This document shows, one piece after another, positions 33,195 to 43,379 of a stretch of DNA of 64,000 nucleotides. Location: contig CAJMNM010000009.1 in the NCBI GenBank assembly GCA_905214795.1, forward strand, positions 1-64,000. The letters are read 5' to 3'. The translations under genes and the position numbers were made by a program. The notes below the pieces were generated by a model that was given only the letters and a program-made list of their open reading frames with translations, had not been told where the DNA came from and did not search any database. Each line of letters starts with the position of its first letter. Position 1 is the stretch's first letter. Source of the stretch: an uncultured bacterium. GTDB taxonomy: Bacteria > Bacteroidota > Bacteroidia > Bacteroidales > Bacteroidaceae.

Positions 33195-35708
33195 TCAATC
33201 CTTCAGCCTTATAATTGTGAAGGAATAAGGAGGTAACTCATAAAATAATTTGTTTTTCTGTTCTATTTGTGTCTGTACTGGCTTTTTAAAGGTTTCCACA
33301 GGCTGTCCTGACAAGACTATCTTTTCCGCTTTACGTTGTATGTTGCCCGACATAAGATTGTTCACATCAGCCTCTACCTTTACAGGTAACATATTCACCA
33401 TCTTCAAAATGAAATCACCACTTACAGAATCTCTTACTACAGATATACCGATGCGTTTCTGAACATTCTGAGCATATCGTCCTTCAAAAATAATATCTGA
33501 CGGTAAATATTCATTTCCTAAATTCTGACCGAACATCTGCTGAACATAATAATCCGTAGTAAGCTTTACTTCCGTATTATTAAAATAAATCAAATCGGGT
33601 TTCCATTGCGTATATCCCTCTTTGGCTAATAACGGGGCATAAGATGTCATACTCACAACATCGCCATTACGTTCTACTGATGTTAAGAAGAGAGCTTCAG
33701 CCAAGGCCGTTTCCATATTATTAGGCCGCCCCGGTAAATGTGCTGCATATTCGCCGAGATATACTTTTGACCTGGTCCGGTCATAATTATCATAATAATC
33801 CTGATTATAAATAAACCATCCGGGAGAATTATAATTATGTTCGTCAACCATAGGTAATTTCAATTCATCAGCAAAACGCCATCCCTCATTATAATCAGAT
33901 CCTTCACTAAAAGGACCGGTCGTACCAATCACTACAATATCGGGATATTTTTCTTTTATCGCATCATATATCATACGAAAACGTTCTTTAAACACAGGGG
34001 TAATAAGATCCTCGTTTCCCACACCTATATATTTAAGATGAAACGGCTCGGGATGTCCGGCCTTGGCACGTTCACGCCCCCATTTTGTATGTTTTGCATC
34101 ACCATTAGCATATTCTATCAAATCTAAAACATCTTGAACATATTGCTGCATTTCGTGCATTGGAAGACCTCCTTGCTGCCCACAACTTGTTACCAGATTG
34201 ACAGAATATTTACTCTGTCTGGAAGAATTCTGACACGATACTCCTGCCGCAACCACAGGCAATGGTTCTGCCCCAATATCTTCACAAAACTGAAAATATT
34301 CATAATAACCCAACCCACGTGTCTGATGATAACGCCATATGTTAGGTAACGGTTTTCGTGTTTCTAAAGGACCTATGGTTTCTTTCCAGTTATAAATATT
34401 ATCCAAGCCATCACCATGAGCCAAACATCCTCCAGGAAAACGCACAAAACGGGGACGTATATCAGCTATAGCCTGAGCCAAATCAGCCCGCAAACCATTT
34501 TTCCTACCCTTAAATGTTTTTCGTGGAAAAAGCGAAATCATGTCCAAAGCATAACGTCCAGAAGTTTGAGGAATGATTTCCAACTGAGCTTGAATATTTT
34601 CTTTCCGGGCGGTTAATGTGATTTCTTGTTTTTTCCATTCGGAAGAAGACACTGAAAAATATTCTGAGGCCAAGATTTCCCCCTGACGTGAGACTAAACG
34701 AACAAGAAACCTCCCTCTATGATTCTTATTCAAAGATCGCGTAAAGACAGAAAAATCATATTTCTCCCCTTTTCTTATTACAATTCCATCCCACCCTGTA
34801 TTTACAAGTATACCTCCAGAACGTGTCACATTCAACATTGCATAATGAGAATTATTGGGATGAACAGGTTTATCTGTAGCTATATTAAAATCCAAACCTT
34901 CCCCTTTAATTTGCCACGCATAAGAACTGTTCCAATTTTTATCTTTATTCCCATCAAAAGATGAATATTCAAAATCACGATTTTGTATCAGTTCTGCATA
35001 AAGTCCACCGTCTGCGGCATAATTCAAATCCTCAAAAAATACTCCTATCAGATTTTCACTAATAGGTTTTGCCTTACCGATATTAACATTAACATGTATT
35101 TTAACTGTTTCCAATCCTGCAAAACGTGTTTGATCATGCTCTGCCTTTTCTCCTCGTAAAGTTCCTATATAAGCACGATATTTCTGATGTTTTTCAACAT
35201 CATCTACCAGTTTATATGGTACTTTCAATGCCCATCCTTCGATGAGCTGTTCTCCCCGTTGAACCGCTACAGATTTTGGTCTTACAGGATTTTTCATATC
35301 ATGCAGAGCAGAGTCTACACTCATATAGAAATCTTGGGGACGCCAATCTATCAGATCTGACGTAAAAGTATGGGCCATCCCCTCACCTGATTTATCTAAA
35401 AACCAATAAAAATGCAGTGTATTATCTTCATCCATTAAAAGATATGGTCTATAAATCTGCTTAACCGGATTAAAGTCGCATCTGACTAAAGAAGTACCTT
35501 CAGCTAAATCATGCCATAAATTACAGTCTGTACTCCATACAAATTTCAAACCGCTTCTTCCATTATCATGAACAGAAGCATAAGGAAATATATACACTGA
35601 ATCGGGGTGAGCCGCATTTACTGTTTGACATATTAAACCTTCCGCAAAAAGCAGAATACTTATTACTTTATTCCATAAAACATTAAATCTAGTTGACGTT
35701 ATATTCAT
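33195..35708 (-). CDS. GH51 alpha-L-arabinofuranosidase with N-terminal propeller-like region
   Basis: Exported enzyme of 837 residues that should release terminal alpha-L-arabinofuranose. After a signal peptide (to about residue 33) comes a region of about 160 residues with features of a GH43-like propeller fragment (SVYIFPYASVHDNGRSGLKF, LVRCDFNPVKQIYRPYL). Next is a carbohydrate-binding jelly-roll module in the middle and then the GH51 barrel. The start of the GH51 core reads ISENLIGVFFEDLNYAADGG. Catalytic residues are E566 in GVGNEDL (acid/base) and E653 in LGEYAAH (nucleophile). Its 5' end overlaps the GH2 gene by 20 bp, so they are one operon, probably under the nearby HTCS regulator. 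Confidence 0.9.
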   Translation of the reverse strand: MNITSTRFNVLWNKVISILLFAEGLICQTVNAAHPDSVYIFPYASVHDNGRSGLKFVWSTDCNLWHDLAEGTSLVRCDFNPVKQIYRPYLLMDEDNTLHFYWFLDKSGEGMAHTFTSDLIDWRPQDFYMSVDSALHDMKNPVRPKSVAVQRGEQLIEGWALKVPYKLVDDVEKHQKYRAYIGTLRGEKAEHDQTRFAGLETVKIHVNVNIGKAKPISENLIGVFFEDLNYAADGGLYAELIQNRDFEYSSFDGNKDKNWNSSYAWQIKGEGLDFNIATDKPVHPNNSHYAMLNVTRSGGILVNTGWDGIVIRKGEKYDFSVFTRSLNKNHRGRFLVRLVSRQGEILASEYFSVSSSEWKKQEITLTARKENIQAQLEIIPQTSGRYALDMISLFPRKTFKGRKNGLRADLAQAIADIRPRFVRFPGGCLAHGDGLDNIYNWKETIGPLETRKPLPNIWRYHQTRGLGYYEYFQFCEDIGAEPLPVVAAGVSCQNSSRQSKYSVNLVTSCGQQGGLPMHEMQQYVQDVLDLIEYANGDAKHTKWGRERAKAGHPEPFHLKYIGVGNEDLITPVFKERFRMIYDAIKEKYPDIVVIGTTGPFSEGSDYNEGWRFADELKLPMVDEHNYNSPGWFIYNQDYYDNYDRTRSKVYLGEYAAHLPGRPNNMETALAEALFLTSVERNGDVVSMTSYAPLLAKEGYTQWKPDLIYFNNTEVKLTTDYYVQQMFGQNLGNEYLPSDIIFEGRYAQNVQKRIGISVVRDSVSGDFILKMVNMLPVKVEADVNNLMSGNIQRKAEKIVLSGQPVETFKKPVQTQIEQKNKLFYELPPYSFTIIRLKD

Positions 35709-38700
35709 CTTCTACAGGTTTTATTATAAATGAAAATTCATAATCTTTATATGGCAATCTGAACTTAGCTTCAGGTACCGCACTCCAACTGTCAATACAA
35801 GTTTGTCCCATTTGCACTTTATCAATCAGTACATTAGTAACATCAGACTCTTCAACTTCACATGAATGCAACCTTCTTTTATCCGGTCCTCCATCCAAAG
35901 ACTCCATTGTATAGTGAAGTGATGACGCTGAAAATAAAGAATCTGACAATATTCTTAGTCCCTTCCCTTCTATATTGGTAAGTTGCCACCAACGAATATC
36001 CGTTTTTGTACCATTTTCCTGTGTACGTATATAAGGATAAAATTGTTCTTTCACACTCTGACAGTAAAGCCCTACTTCTGCTCCAAAATTTCTATTACTA
36101 TAATTCTCATGTGGACCTCGACCATAATAGCTCAGATATTCAAATTCATAAGGCATAGGTAACTGCATACCGAAACGGAACAATTCAGAAACTCTTGCAC
36201 CTTGTTTCGTTACCATTTTTTGATTCACTTTTACCATCCCTTCGGTATTAATCACATATGTCAAATATAATTTAGCCGACACTCCTTTTAAATCGTATTC
36301 AGCCTTTACATACGCCAGATTATCCTTAATTTGATTTGTTAAAGAAACAAGGCTCATATCGGGATTTTTCCATGCTGCATATTTTTTCTGCAACTGTGCT
36401 CCATAATCATTATCTGTAGGTGCTCTCCAAAAATTAGGTTTGAGAGCAGAACCTCTTTTAATAAAGTCTGTTCCTGAAACAGAATAACGCTCCAAAAAAC
36501 CCGTTTTTTTATTGAAAGACAATAGTAGATCTTGTCCTGTTATAATCAGATTCACAAGATTCTTATCATTTATCTTTAGACCTTCATATCCGCTTGCCAA
36601 TTTTAGTTCTTTATCCAAATCTACATACTTATATGAATTTAATAAAATCTGATTTTTTGCTACCACATATCCTGCCGGAATCAATCCATCATGATTTTTC
36701 TGCAAAAATCTTATATTCAAAGCCCACTCTCCCGTACTGTCTCTATCGCCTAAATCCAAGAATAAAGATATTTCTTCCTGAGGCGGACAATTTAAATTTT
36801 CCATCATTCCGGTTCTCATAACCTTACCATTTCTGGAAAGTTCCCATTGTAATATATAAGAAGAAAGATCACGGAAGAAATTTTCATTATAGACCTTAAT
36901 TTCTCCTTTTGACAGATCGCCAACCTTAGCCCAAATATTTTGATAAAAAAATCTTATTTCATAGGCATGTGGATTAGGAATACGATCAGGTCCCATCAAC
37001 CCATTACATGAATAATTGGCATCTCCGGTTTCATAGGAATCAAAGTCACCATCATATGCATAAATCATCTGGCCATTTATGCCTTTCCATCGTGGAGCCT
37101 GATCAACCCAATCCCAAATAAATCCACCCTGAAACTTCGGGTATTTACGTATTAACTCCCAATATATATTAAAATCTCCTAATGCATTGCCCATTGCATG
37201 AGCATACTCACACATAATAAAAGGCTTAGATTTACTTGCATTCTCACAATAATTTATGCAACGTGAAAATGTTGGATACATCGGACAATAAATGTCTGTA
37301 GTAGAACCTGTATCATAAGCCTGCTCAAAATGAATAAAACGACTTGAATCATTTTTCTTTATCCAATCATAACAAGCCTCAAAGTTACTTCCATTACCAC
37401 ATTCATTACCTAATGACCATAAAATAATAGAAGGATGATTATAATTTCGCTGCACATTACGTTGATTACGTTCCAAATGAGCGAGTTTAAAAGATGCTTC
37501 CTTTGCCAATGTCGTCTCTTTAAATCCCATACCATGACTTTCTAGATTTGCCTCTGCTACAACATAAAGTCCATAACGGTCGCACAAATCATACCAATAA
37601 GTATCATTGGGATAATGAGAAGTACGAACAGCATTTATATTAAACTTCTTCATTAACTGAATATCTTGTAACATTCGTTCTTTAGAAACAACATATCCTT
37701 TATCCGGATCAAGTTCATGCCGGTTGACACCTTTAATTAAAACCGGTTGTCCATTTACCAATAACTGACTTTCCTTTATTTCAATTTTTCTGAATCCGAC
37801 TTTTAATGGAATAACTTCTGTCGATACGCCCTTATTTTTTAAAGTTGCAAAAAGTGTATATAAATAAGGAGTCTCAGCCGTCCATTTAACAGGTTTTTCT
37901 ACTTCCATTTTCGTTGTTATTTTTCCGGTACCCTGTATGTGCTTTTCACAAATCTTTTGTCCATTATGATCACATAAATCCAATAACACCTCACTTTTTC
38001 CATTCAAATCCAACCAAACATTTAATGTACCATTTAAATAAAGAGAATCTAAATCGGCAATAATCCGTATATCATTTATTCTTTTACGATTTCTTGTATA
38101 CAAATAACAATCTCTTGATACGCCGGAATAACGAAAATAGTCCTGATCTTCCAAATAACTTCCATCACACCAACGAAAAACCTGAAAAGCAATTAAATTC
38201 TTCTTTCCAAACTTTATATATGGTGTCAAATCAAACTCAGCTTCCAACTTACTGTCCTCACTGTAACCAACAAACTTACCATTTACCCACAAATACATAT
38301 TTGAAGACACTGCACCAAAATGAGCTATCACATCTTTACCCTTCCACGACTCGGGTATTACAAACTCACGACGATATGACCCTACATTATTGTTCTTAAC
38401 AGGAACTACAGGTGGTTTTTTAAAAGAACGACCTTCGTATCCCTTCCACCCAAAATCAATGCCTGCATATACAGGAGTCCCATAACCATTTAATTCCCAA
38501 ACAGCAGGAACAAGAAAATTTTCCCATCCCTTATCATTAAAATCTATTCGCCAAAAATCGTCAGGACGTGCATCAGCATCTTTTACCCAATTAAACTTCC
38601 AATATCCATTTAAAGACATAAAATTAGAAGAATGGTTCATATCTCCTCTCAAAGCTAATTCACGATTCTCATACGCAAAAAAACTCGTATGCATAGGCTC

Positions 38701-38799
38701 ACGATTTATGGCATTGACATCAGATGACTGCCATTCTTTAAAAGTCTGCCCTTGCATACAAGTACTTAATAATATCGCCCCTAACAATAAAAGTCTCAT
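35689..38799 (-). CDS. GH2 beta-galactosidase
   Basis: Large exported glycoside hydrolase of 1036 residues, full length for LacZ-type GH2 enzymes. A short signal peptide ends near MQGQ at residue 18. Domains follow in the usual order: jelly-roll (about 60-230, with SRRE-type sugar-binding strands), Ig-like domain, TIM barrel (about 330-640), second Ig-like domain, and the C-terminal beta-galactosidase small-chain domain (YYGRGPHENYSNRNFGAEVGLY near 890). Catalytic residues are E466 in LGNECGNG (acid/base) and E531 in MCEYAHAMGN (nucleophile). Beta-galactosidase is the best match, but the natural substrate is probably a galactose-containing side chain of a plant polysaccharide. It overlaps GH51 by 20 bp. 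Confidence 0.92.
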   Translation of the reverse strand: MRLLLLGAILLSTCMQGQTFKEWQSSDVNAINREPMHTSFFAYENRELALRGDMNHSSNFMSLNGYWKFNWVKDADARPDDFWRIDFNDKGWENFLVPAVWELNGYGTPVYAGIDFGWKGYEGRSFKKPPVVPVKNNNVGSYRREFVIPESWKGKDVIAHFGAVSSNMYLWVNGKFVGYSEDSKLEAEFDLTPYIKFGKKNLIAFQVFRWCDGSYLEDQDYFRYSGVSRDCYLYTRNRKRINDIRIIADLDSLYLNGTLNVWLDLNGKSEVLLDLCDHNGQKICEKHIQGTGKITTKMEVEKPVKWTAETPYLYTLFATLKNKGVSTEVIPLKVGFRKIEIKESQLLVNGQPVLIKGVNRHELDPDKGYVVSKERMLQDIQLMKKFNINAVRTSHYPNDTYWYDLCDRYGLYVVAEANLESHGMGFKETTLAKEASFKLAHLERNQRNVQRNYNHPSIILWSLGNECGNGSNFEACYDWIKKNDSSRFIHFEQAYDTGSTTDIYCPMYPTFSRCINYCENASKSKPFIMCEYAHAMGNALGDFNIYWELIRKYPKFQGGFIWDWVDQAPRWKGINGQMIYAYDGDFDSYETGDANYSCNGLMGPDRIPNPHAYEIRFFYQNIWAKVGDLSKGEIKVYNENFFRDLSSYILQWELSRNGKVMRTGMMENLNCPPQEEISLFLDLGDRDSTGEWALNIRFLQKNHDGLIPAGYVVAKNQILLNSYKYVDLDKELKLASGYEGLKINDKNLVNLIITGQDLLLSFNKKTGFLERYSVSGTDFIKRGSALKPNFWRAPTDNDYGAQLQKKYAAWKNPDMSLVSLTNQIKDNLAYVKAEYDLKGVSAKLYLTYVINTEGMVKVNQKMVTKQGARVSELFRFGMQLPMPYEFEYLSYYGRGPHENYSNRNFGAEVGLYCQSVKEQFYPYIRTQENGTKTDIRWWQLTNIEGKGLRILSDSLFSASSLHYTMESLDGGPDKRRLHSCEVEESDVTNVLIDKVQMGQTCIDSWSAVPEAKFRLPYKDYEFSFIIKPVEDEYNVN

Positions 38800-38934
38800 A
38801 TCCTTTCTAATTTTATATTAAACAACTAATTCTTTCTCTCACCGATAAACTACAAACACATTTAAATCAGGTCATAAAGATACAAGATAAAGAATGTGTA
38901 TTATATGACAAATTTGTTCTATCACTAATACATT

Positions 38935-41900
38935 TTATTTCATCTCACCTTTTTCACGAAATAAAGTCGGTGTCATTCCAAATTCTTCTTTAAAATGCTG
39001 ATTAAAATATTTTATAGTATTAAAGCCTGTCAAATCTGCTATCTCACTCACACTCAACTTGGTTGTTTGTAATAGTTGTCCTGCTCGTTTTAATCGTATA
39101 GAACGAATAAACTGAAGAGGAGTCATATTTACAATAGACTGTAATTTTCGATTAAGTTGTGTCCGACTCAACCCGACATCCATACTTAAATCACCGATAG
39201 AATATTCAGGATTATCTATATTGTTCTTTACAGACTCTAAAGCCCTTTGCATTAGTTTCTCATCCAAGGATGTTGTTGTAATCTGTTCAAATGATATTTC
39301 AAGAGAATTTTTAAACTGATTCTGCCTTTTCTCTTGAAACGCAATAAGCTGATCAATCCTCGCCTGCAACACATACATGTTAAAGGGTTTGGATATGTAA
39401 GAATCTACACCGGCCTCATAACCATCAATCCTTGTCTGGTCTGAAGTCTTGGCTGTTAATAAAACAAACGGAATATGCGAAGTCTGAATATTATTTTTCA
39501 ACCGATGACAAAATTCAAACCCATCAACCACAGGCATCATCAAATCTGATACTATCAAATCAGGAAACTCATCCAAGACCATTTTTTCTCCTTCCATTCC
39601 ATTCTTTGCCGTAATAACCTGAAAACGCTGCCCAAGCTGTTCTGCCATAAACATTCTAAACTCATCATTATCCTCTACTATCAATATTTTCTTTTTTGAC
39701 ACAGAAATGGCAGAATTTTCATTTTCCTCTTTTGAACTTTCTGATTCTTGCAAAGTTATTTCGTCTACATTTTCCTGAGCAATACTTTTTAATTCTGTTG
39801 GCAATTTAATTGTAAAACGTGTCCCTTTACCAAGAGTACTTTCAACTCCTATTTCTCCATTATGCATCTTTACATACTCTTTTACCAAATATAATCCGAT
39901 ACCACTACCCAATACACCTTTATCATCATTCTTCTCTGCCTGATAAAATCTGTCAAATATATGTGGCAAATCTTTTTCTGACATACCACATCCTGTATCT
40001 GAAACCTTTATCATAGCATAGTCTTTTCCTTCCTCATTTATTTTTTTTACAAGAACTGTAATTTGCCCATGAATCGGTGTAAACTTAAAAGCATTAGACA
40101 ATAAATTACTCATCACTTTATACAACTTTTCATGGTCATAACTCATCAACAAACGATTTTCGTCTGATTCAAATGTTAATTCTATATGTTTTTCTGAAGC
40201 AAGATCATTAAACTGCCGAACAGTATCTTCTATAAAAGGAACCACATCATTAATCTTTAATTTCAAATTTTCTCCACCCATTTCCATTTTGCGAAAATCA
40301 AGTAACTGATTAACCAAACTCAGCAAACGTTGACCATTTCTATAAATCAACTGCAATTTGTTTTTCAACTTTGAATCATTCGACTCTTCAATTAAAGTTT
40401 CTAAGGGTGTCAATATCAAAGTTAAAGGTGTCCTAAGTTCATGACTTACATTTGTAAAGAAAGCAAACTTCATTTTATCCAACTCTTCTCTATGCTTTAT
40501 GGCATTAAGCTCTTTAGCCCTTTGTATCTTCATCTGAGCTTTTTCTCTAAGTTTCATTACACCATAAATCACTATCATAATAAAAATCAGAATATAAAAA
40601 GCTATAGCATAAGAAGTAGCCCAAAAAGGAGGTTCTATGATTATAGTCATTTCAGCAGGTATATTTCCCCATTTCTTATCACTGTTAGCCGCACAAACCT
40701 GAAACTTATATTTACCAGGACGCAATCCTGTATATGTAGCCTGACCAATTCCATTCGTTATCACTTCATTCCAATCCTTATCATAATTATCCAATTTATA
40801 TCTATAATAAGAACGAGTCGGATTCACATAATTCAGGGCAGAAAAAGCTATCGTTATAAAATTCTCATTATGTTTCAACACTATTTTGGACGTATGACTT
40901 AATCTGTTTCCCAAAATAATACGTCCTCCATACTCCTTATTTATCTCAACCGGATAATCAAATAATGACAATCCGGTAAAAACCGGTTTAATTTCACTTA
41001 CATCATATGGCATGTCTGAAGGATTAAAAAAATTAAATCCATGGGCACCACCAAAGAACAATAAGCCAGCATGAGTCTTTATTGCTGCATTCTCATAAAA
41101 TTTACCACTTTGTAAACCGTCTTCCACTCCATAAGCTGTAACTAAATATTTTAAATCTGAATTATTTTTCTTACATTCGATCTTACATAACCCGTTTAAT
41201 GTAGAGGCCCAAATAACTCCTGTATTATCTTCCAATATAGCCGTTACCGCATTATTAGGTAATCCATCAGACTCTGTCAACTGTAAACATATCTTTTTTT
41301 TCCTGTCTAAAATAAAAATACCATCCTCCGTACCAAACCAAAATAAACCATGCCGATCTTTAAGCATACAAAAATATTTTGTATAGGCAGCTCCATTTCT
41401 CTTTAGTTCTTCTGGTATCCAAGTCCTATCATTCTGAACATCATAACAATATATTCCGTTATTGCCTAATGCGACAAATGAATGTTTATCCCATGGATAT
41501 AATGCATGAACAACCATATAGGACTTTAAATCCGGATGCTTATCACTCAACATATATTGAATTTTTCCAACCACGGGATCAAATAATCCTACTCCTCCAG
41601 TCACACTAACCCAAAAATGCCCTTCACTATCCTCATATATTGCACGTGACACATTCTGATTGGGATCTGATTGCAAATTTTTGGACGAACGCAAATAATT
41701 ATACTCCCTACCATCTTTTATGCGGTAAAATCCATGAAGAAACGTTCCTATCCATAAAGCTCCAGAACTATCTTTCATCACTGTTAAACAGACATCATTT
41801 TCTTCTAACTCGAAGACTTTATAAATTTTACCTGTTAACGGTTCAAATCGAAACACACCTTTTCCACCTCCGATAAAAAGACTTCCATCTGTATCTTCAA

Positions 41901-43014
41901 AAAAGCAACGAATACTTTCATTCGTAATTAAAGCACTACCTGTTACGGTATGCCCCAACATAAATTTACGCATACAAGGATGATAATAACAAAGCCCCTG
42001 GAATAACGTTCCGACCCATATTCCCCCATTCTCATCAGCAAAAACAGAAGAAATGTCATTCTCCATAAATCCTCCTCCGGTTAACTCCAAAACCGGTAAA
42101 TCTCTCACTTGAAAATCTTTACTGTTTATAATTCTCAGTCCTGATTTTGATGTTCCTACCCAGACATCACCATTCATATCTATATCCATGCAGGTAAAAA
42201 AGTTAGACAGTCCTGATATTTTACATACTTCTTTCCAACTTCGCTCCATACGATTAAAAAAGAAAATACCATGGTTATACATAAGCCATAGATTTCCATT
42301 TCTGTCCGGATGAAGACAAATTCGATCGGTATACCTATTTATACGATTCAAAAACTGATTTTCTTGGGATATAAATTCAGATGAAGAATAATCCCAATAT
42401 CGAATTAGTCCACTTTCATAAATAATCCAACATAGATTCTTATATTGAGCCATTTCGACTGGAACTCCATATTTTTTTGTAAAATCACTGTTTCCTTTTT
42501 CTATAACTTTCAATTGCTTTTTCTCAACATAATATAAATAAACCGTATTATCTTCAGTCACGAACCAATAGTTTTTATTATTGTCAATAAACATGTTTTT
42601 CAAACGCTGTTTAATTCCCATTGAAGACAATTCGTCTGCAATAGCATAATCATATTGTCCATTATCAAGATTCAATAACAAAAGATACCCTAATTCCTTA
42701 AGCCAAACCCTACCCTTATTATCATAATATTCTTTGGGAGGACGATTATATGCCCAAAAATATCTTTGGCGTTTATCATAAGAAAAACGTTCAAACGTAA
42801 CACCATTATATATGTTCAATATAAAACCGGTTTTGATAGCAATACAACCATCTGGAGTCATTGTAAGACTGCGAATCTGACTATCGGAAAGTCCATCCGA
42901 TGCATCTACTAATCTAAATTTATACTGTGTCTGCTGAGCACATATAGGACAAAATATAAAGCTCAAAAAAAATACAATGAAAGATTTAAATCGGATTTGA
43001 GTTTTGCTTTGCAT
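38935..43014 (-). CDS. Hybrid two-component system regulator (HTCS)
   Basis: One-protein sensor and transcription regulator of about 1359 residues, typical of Bacteroides glycan-use loci. In order: signal peptide; periplasmic two-propeller sensor built of Reg_prop repeats (GxIWVGT/NxxWL-type motifs, about 30-740); Y_Y_Y domain (YRYKLDNYDKDWNEV then GLRPGKYKFQV, about 745-815); transmembrane helix; HisKA with phospho-acceptor H858 in FTNVSHELRTPLT; HATPase; receiver with D1157 in LIVSDLMMP; and a C-terminal AraC HTH (about 1255-1358). It senses an oligosaccharide and activates the neighbouring glycosidase genes. The frame extends to 43026, but 43014 starts the signal peptide more directly. Confidence 0.95.
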   Translation of the reverse strand: MQSKTQIRFKSFIVFFLSFIFCPICAQQTQYKFRLVDASDGLSDSQIRSLTMTPDGCIAIKTGFILNIYNGVTFERFSYDKRQRYFWAYNRPPKEYYDNKGRVWLKELGYLLLLNLDNGQYDYAIADELSSMGIKQRLKNMFIDNNKNYWFVTEDNTVYLYYVEKKQLKVIEKGNSDFTKKYGVPVEMAQYKNLCWIIYESGLIRYWDYSSSEFISQENQFLNRINRYTDRICLHPDRNGNLWLMYNHGIFFFNRMERSWKEVCKISGLSNFFTCMDIDMNGDVWVGTSKSGLRIINSKDFQVRDLPVLELTGGGFMENDISSVFADENGGIWVGTLFQGLCYYHPCMRKFMLGHTVTGSALITNESIRCFFEDTDGSLFIGGGKGVFRFEPLTGKIYKVFELEENDVCLTVMKDSSGALWIGTFLHGFYRIKDGREYNYLRSSKNLQSDPNQNVSRAIYEDSEGHFWVSVTGGVGLFDPVVGKIQYMLSDKHPDLKSYMVVHALYPWDKHSFVALGNNGIYCYDVQNDRTWIPEELKRNGAAYTKYFCMLKDRHGLFWFGTEDGIFILDRKKKICLQLTESDGLPNNAVTAILEDNTGVIWASTLNGLCKIECKKNNSDLKYLVTAYGVEDGLQSGKFYENAAIKTHAGLLFFGGAHGFNFFNPSDMPYDVSEIKPVFTGLSLFDYPVEINKEYGGRIILGNRLSHTSKIVLKHNENFITIAFSALNYVNPTRSYYRYKLDNYDKDWNEVITNGIGQATYTGLRPGKYKFQVCAANSDKKWGNIPAEMTIIIEPPFWATSYAIAFYILIFIMIVIYGVMKLREKAQMKIQRAKELNAIKHREELDKMKFAFFTNVSHELRTPLTLILTPLETLIEESNDSKLKNKLQLIYRNGQRLLSLVNQLLDFRKMEMGGENLKLKINDVVPFIEDTVRQFNDLASEKHIELTFESDENRLLMSYDHEKLYKVMSNLLSNAFKFTPIHGQITVLVKKINEEGKDYAMIKVSDTGCGMSEKDLPHIFDRFYQAEKNDDKGVLGSGIGLYLVKEYVKMHNGEIGVESTLGKGTRFTIKLPTELKSIAQENVDEITLQESESSKEENENSAISVSKKKILIVEDNDEFRMFMAEQLGQRFQVITAKNGMEGEKMVLDEFPDLIVSDLMMPVVDGFEFCHRLKNNIQTSHIPFVLLTAKTSDQTRIDGYEAGVDSYISKPFNMYVLQARIDQLIAFQEKRQNQFKNSLEISFEQITTTSLDEKLMQRALESVKNNIDNPEYSIGDLSMDVGLSRTQLNRKLQSIVNMTPLQFIRSIRLKRAGQLLQTTKLSVSEIADLTGFNTIKYFNQHFKEEFGMTPTLFREKGEMK

Positions 43015-43049
43015 CGTGCTAATCATATTTTAATATAAGATATATTTTT

Positions 43050-43057
43050 CAAAAATA
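43050..43057 (-). promoter_or_regulatory. Promoter -7 element for the HTCS gene
   Basis: Minus-strand TATTTTTG matches the consensus and lies 35 bp upstream of the HTCS start. The 16-bp context CAAAAATACTCAAAAA (plus strand, 43050-43065) recurs exactly at 47914-47929 in front of the HExxH gene. Confidence 0.6.
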
Positions 43058-43193
43058 CTCAAAAAATCGCCCCATTAATAGGTTAATTTATACCAAAAAA
43101 TAAGATATTTTATACAGATAAGACAATTTTGTTCTTACTATTCATTATAATAAGCATTAAGTTTTACAGTTCCTAAGACCTTGCAATTTAATA

Positions 43194-43224
43194 TTTGCCG
43201 TTTTATTGGTAAATATTAAATTTG
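43194..43224 (+). promoter_or_regulatory. Orphan plus-strand promoter, candidate antisense or small RNA
   Basis: TTTG (43194-43197), 19 bp, TAAATTTG (43217-43224) is one of the best promoter matches in the window. It points toward the 3' end of the minus-strand GH95 gene, with no protein gene of useful length after it. The predicted RNA starts near 43231. A terminator is not obvious. Confidence 0.5.
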
Positions 43225-43379
43225 CATCATTCACTAATGTTCGACACTAGTAAAAATTGTTAGGTCATAATAATAAAAAATGGAGACTTACAGTCGAAAC
43301 CATAAGCCACCCATTTCACCTAATAATAACCTAAAACTATCTTCTGAATAACCTTAAAAACAATATTCCTTGTATCTTT

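Larger units (their letters stand above)
43027..43379. other. Gene-free spacer between HTCS and GH95 genes
   Basis: About 350 bp without a convincing gene. It contains the minus-strand HTCS promoter element at 43050-43057 and an excellent plus-strand promoter at 43194-43224. Downstream of the latter is only a 23-codon open frame (ATG near 43278). No terminator after GH95 is evident in it. Confidence 0.6.

Noticed and set aside
33083..33200. Cobalamin riboswitch upstream of the BtuB-like receptor
   Set aside because: The leader is only about 45 nt and contains just a small hairpin, with no B12-box-like sequence. None was seen before metH either.
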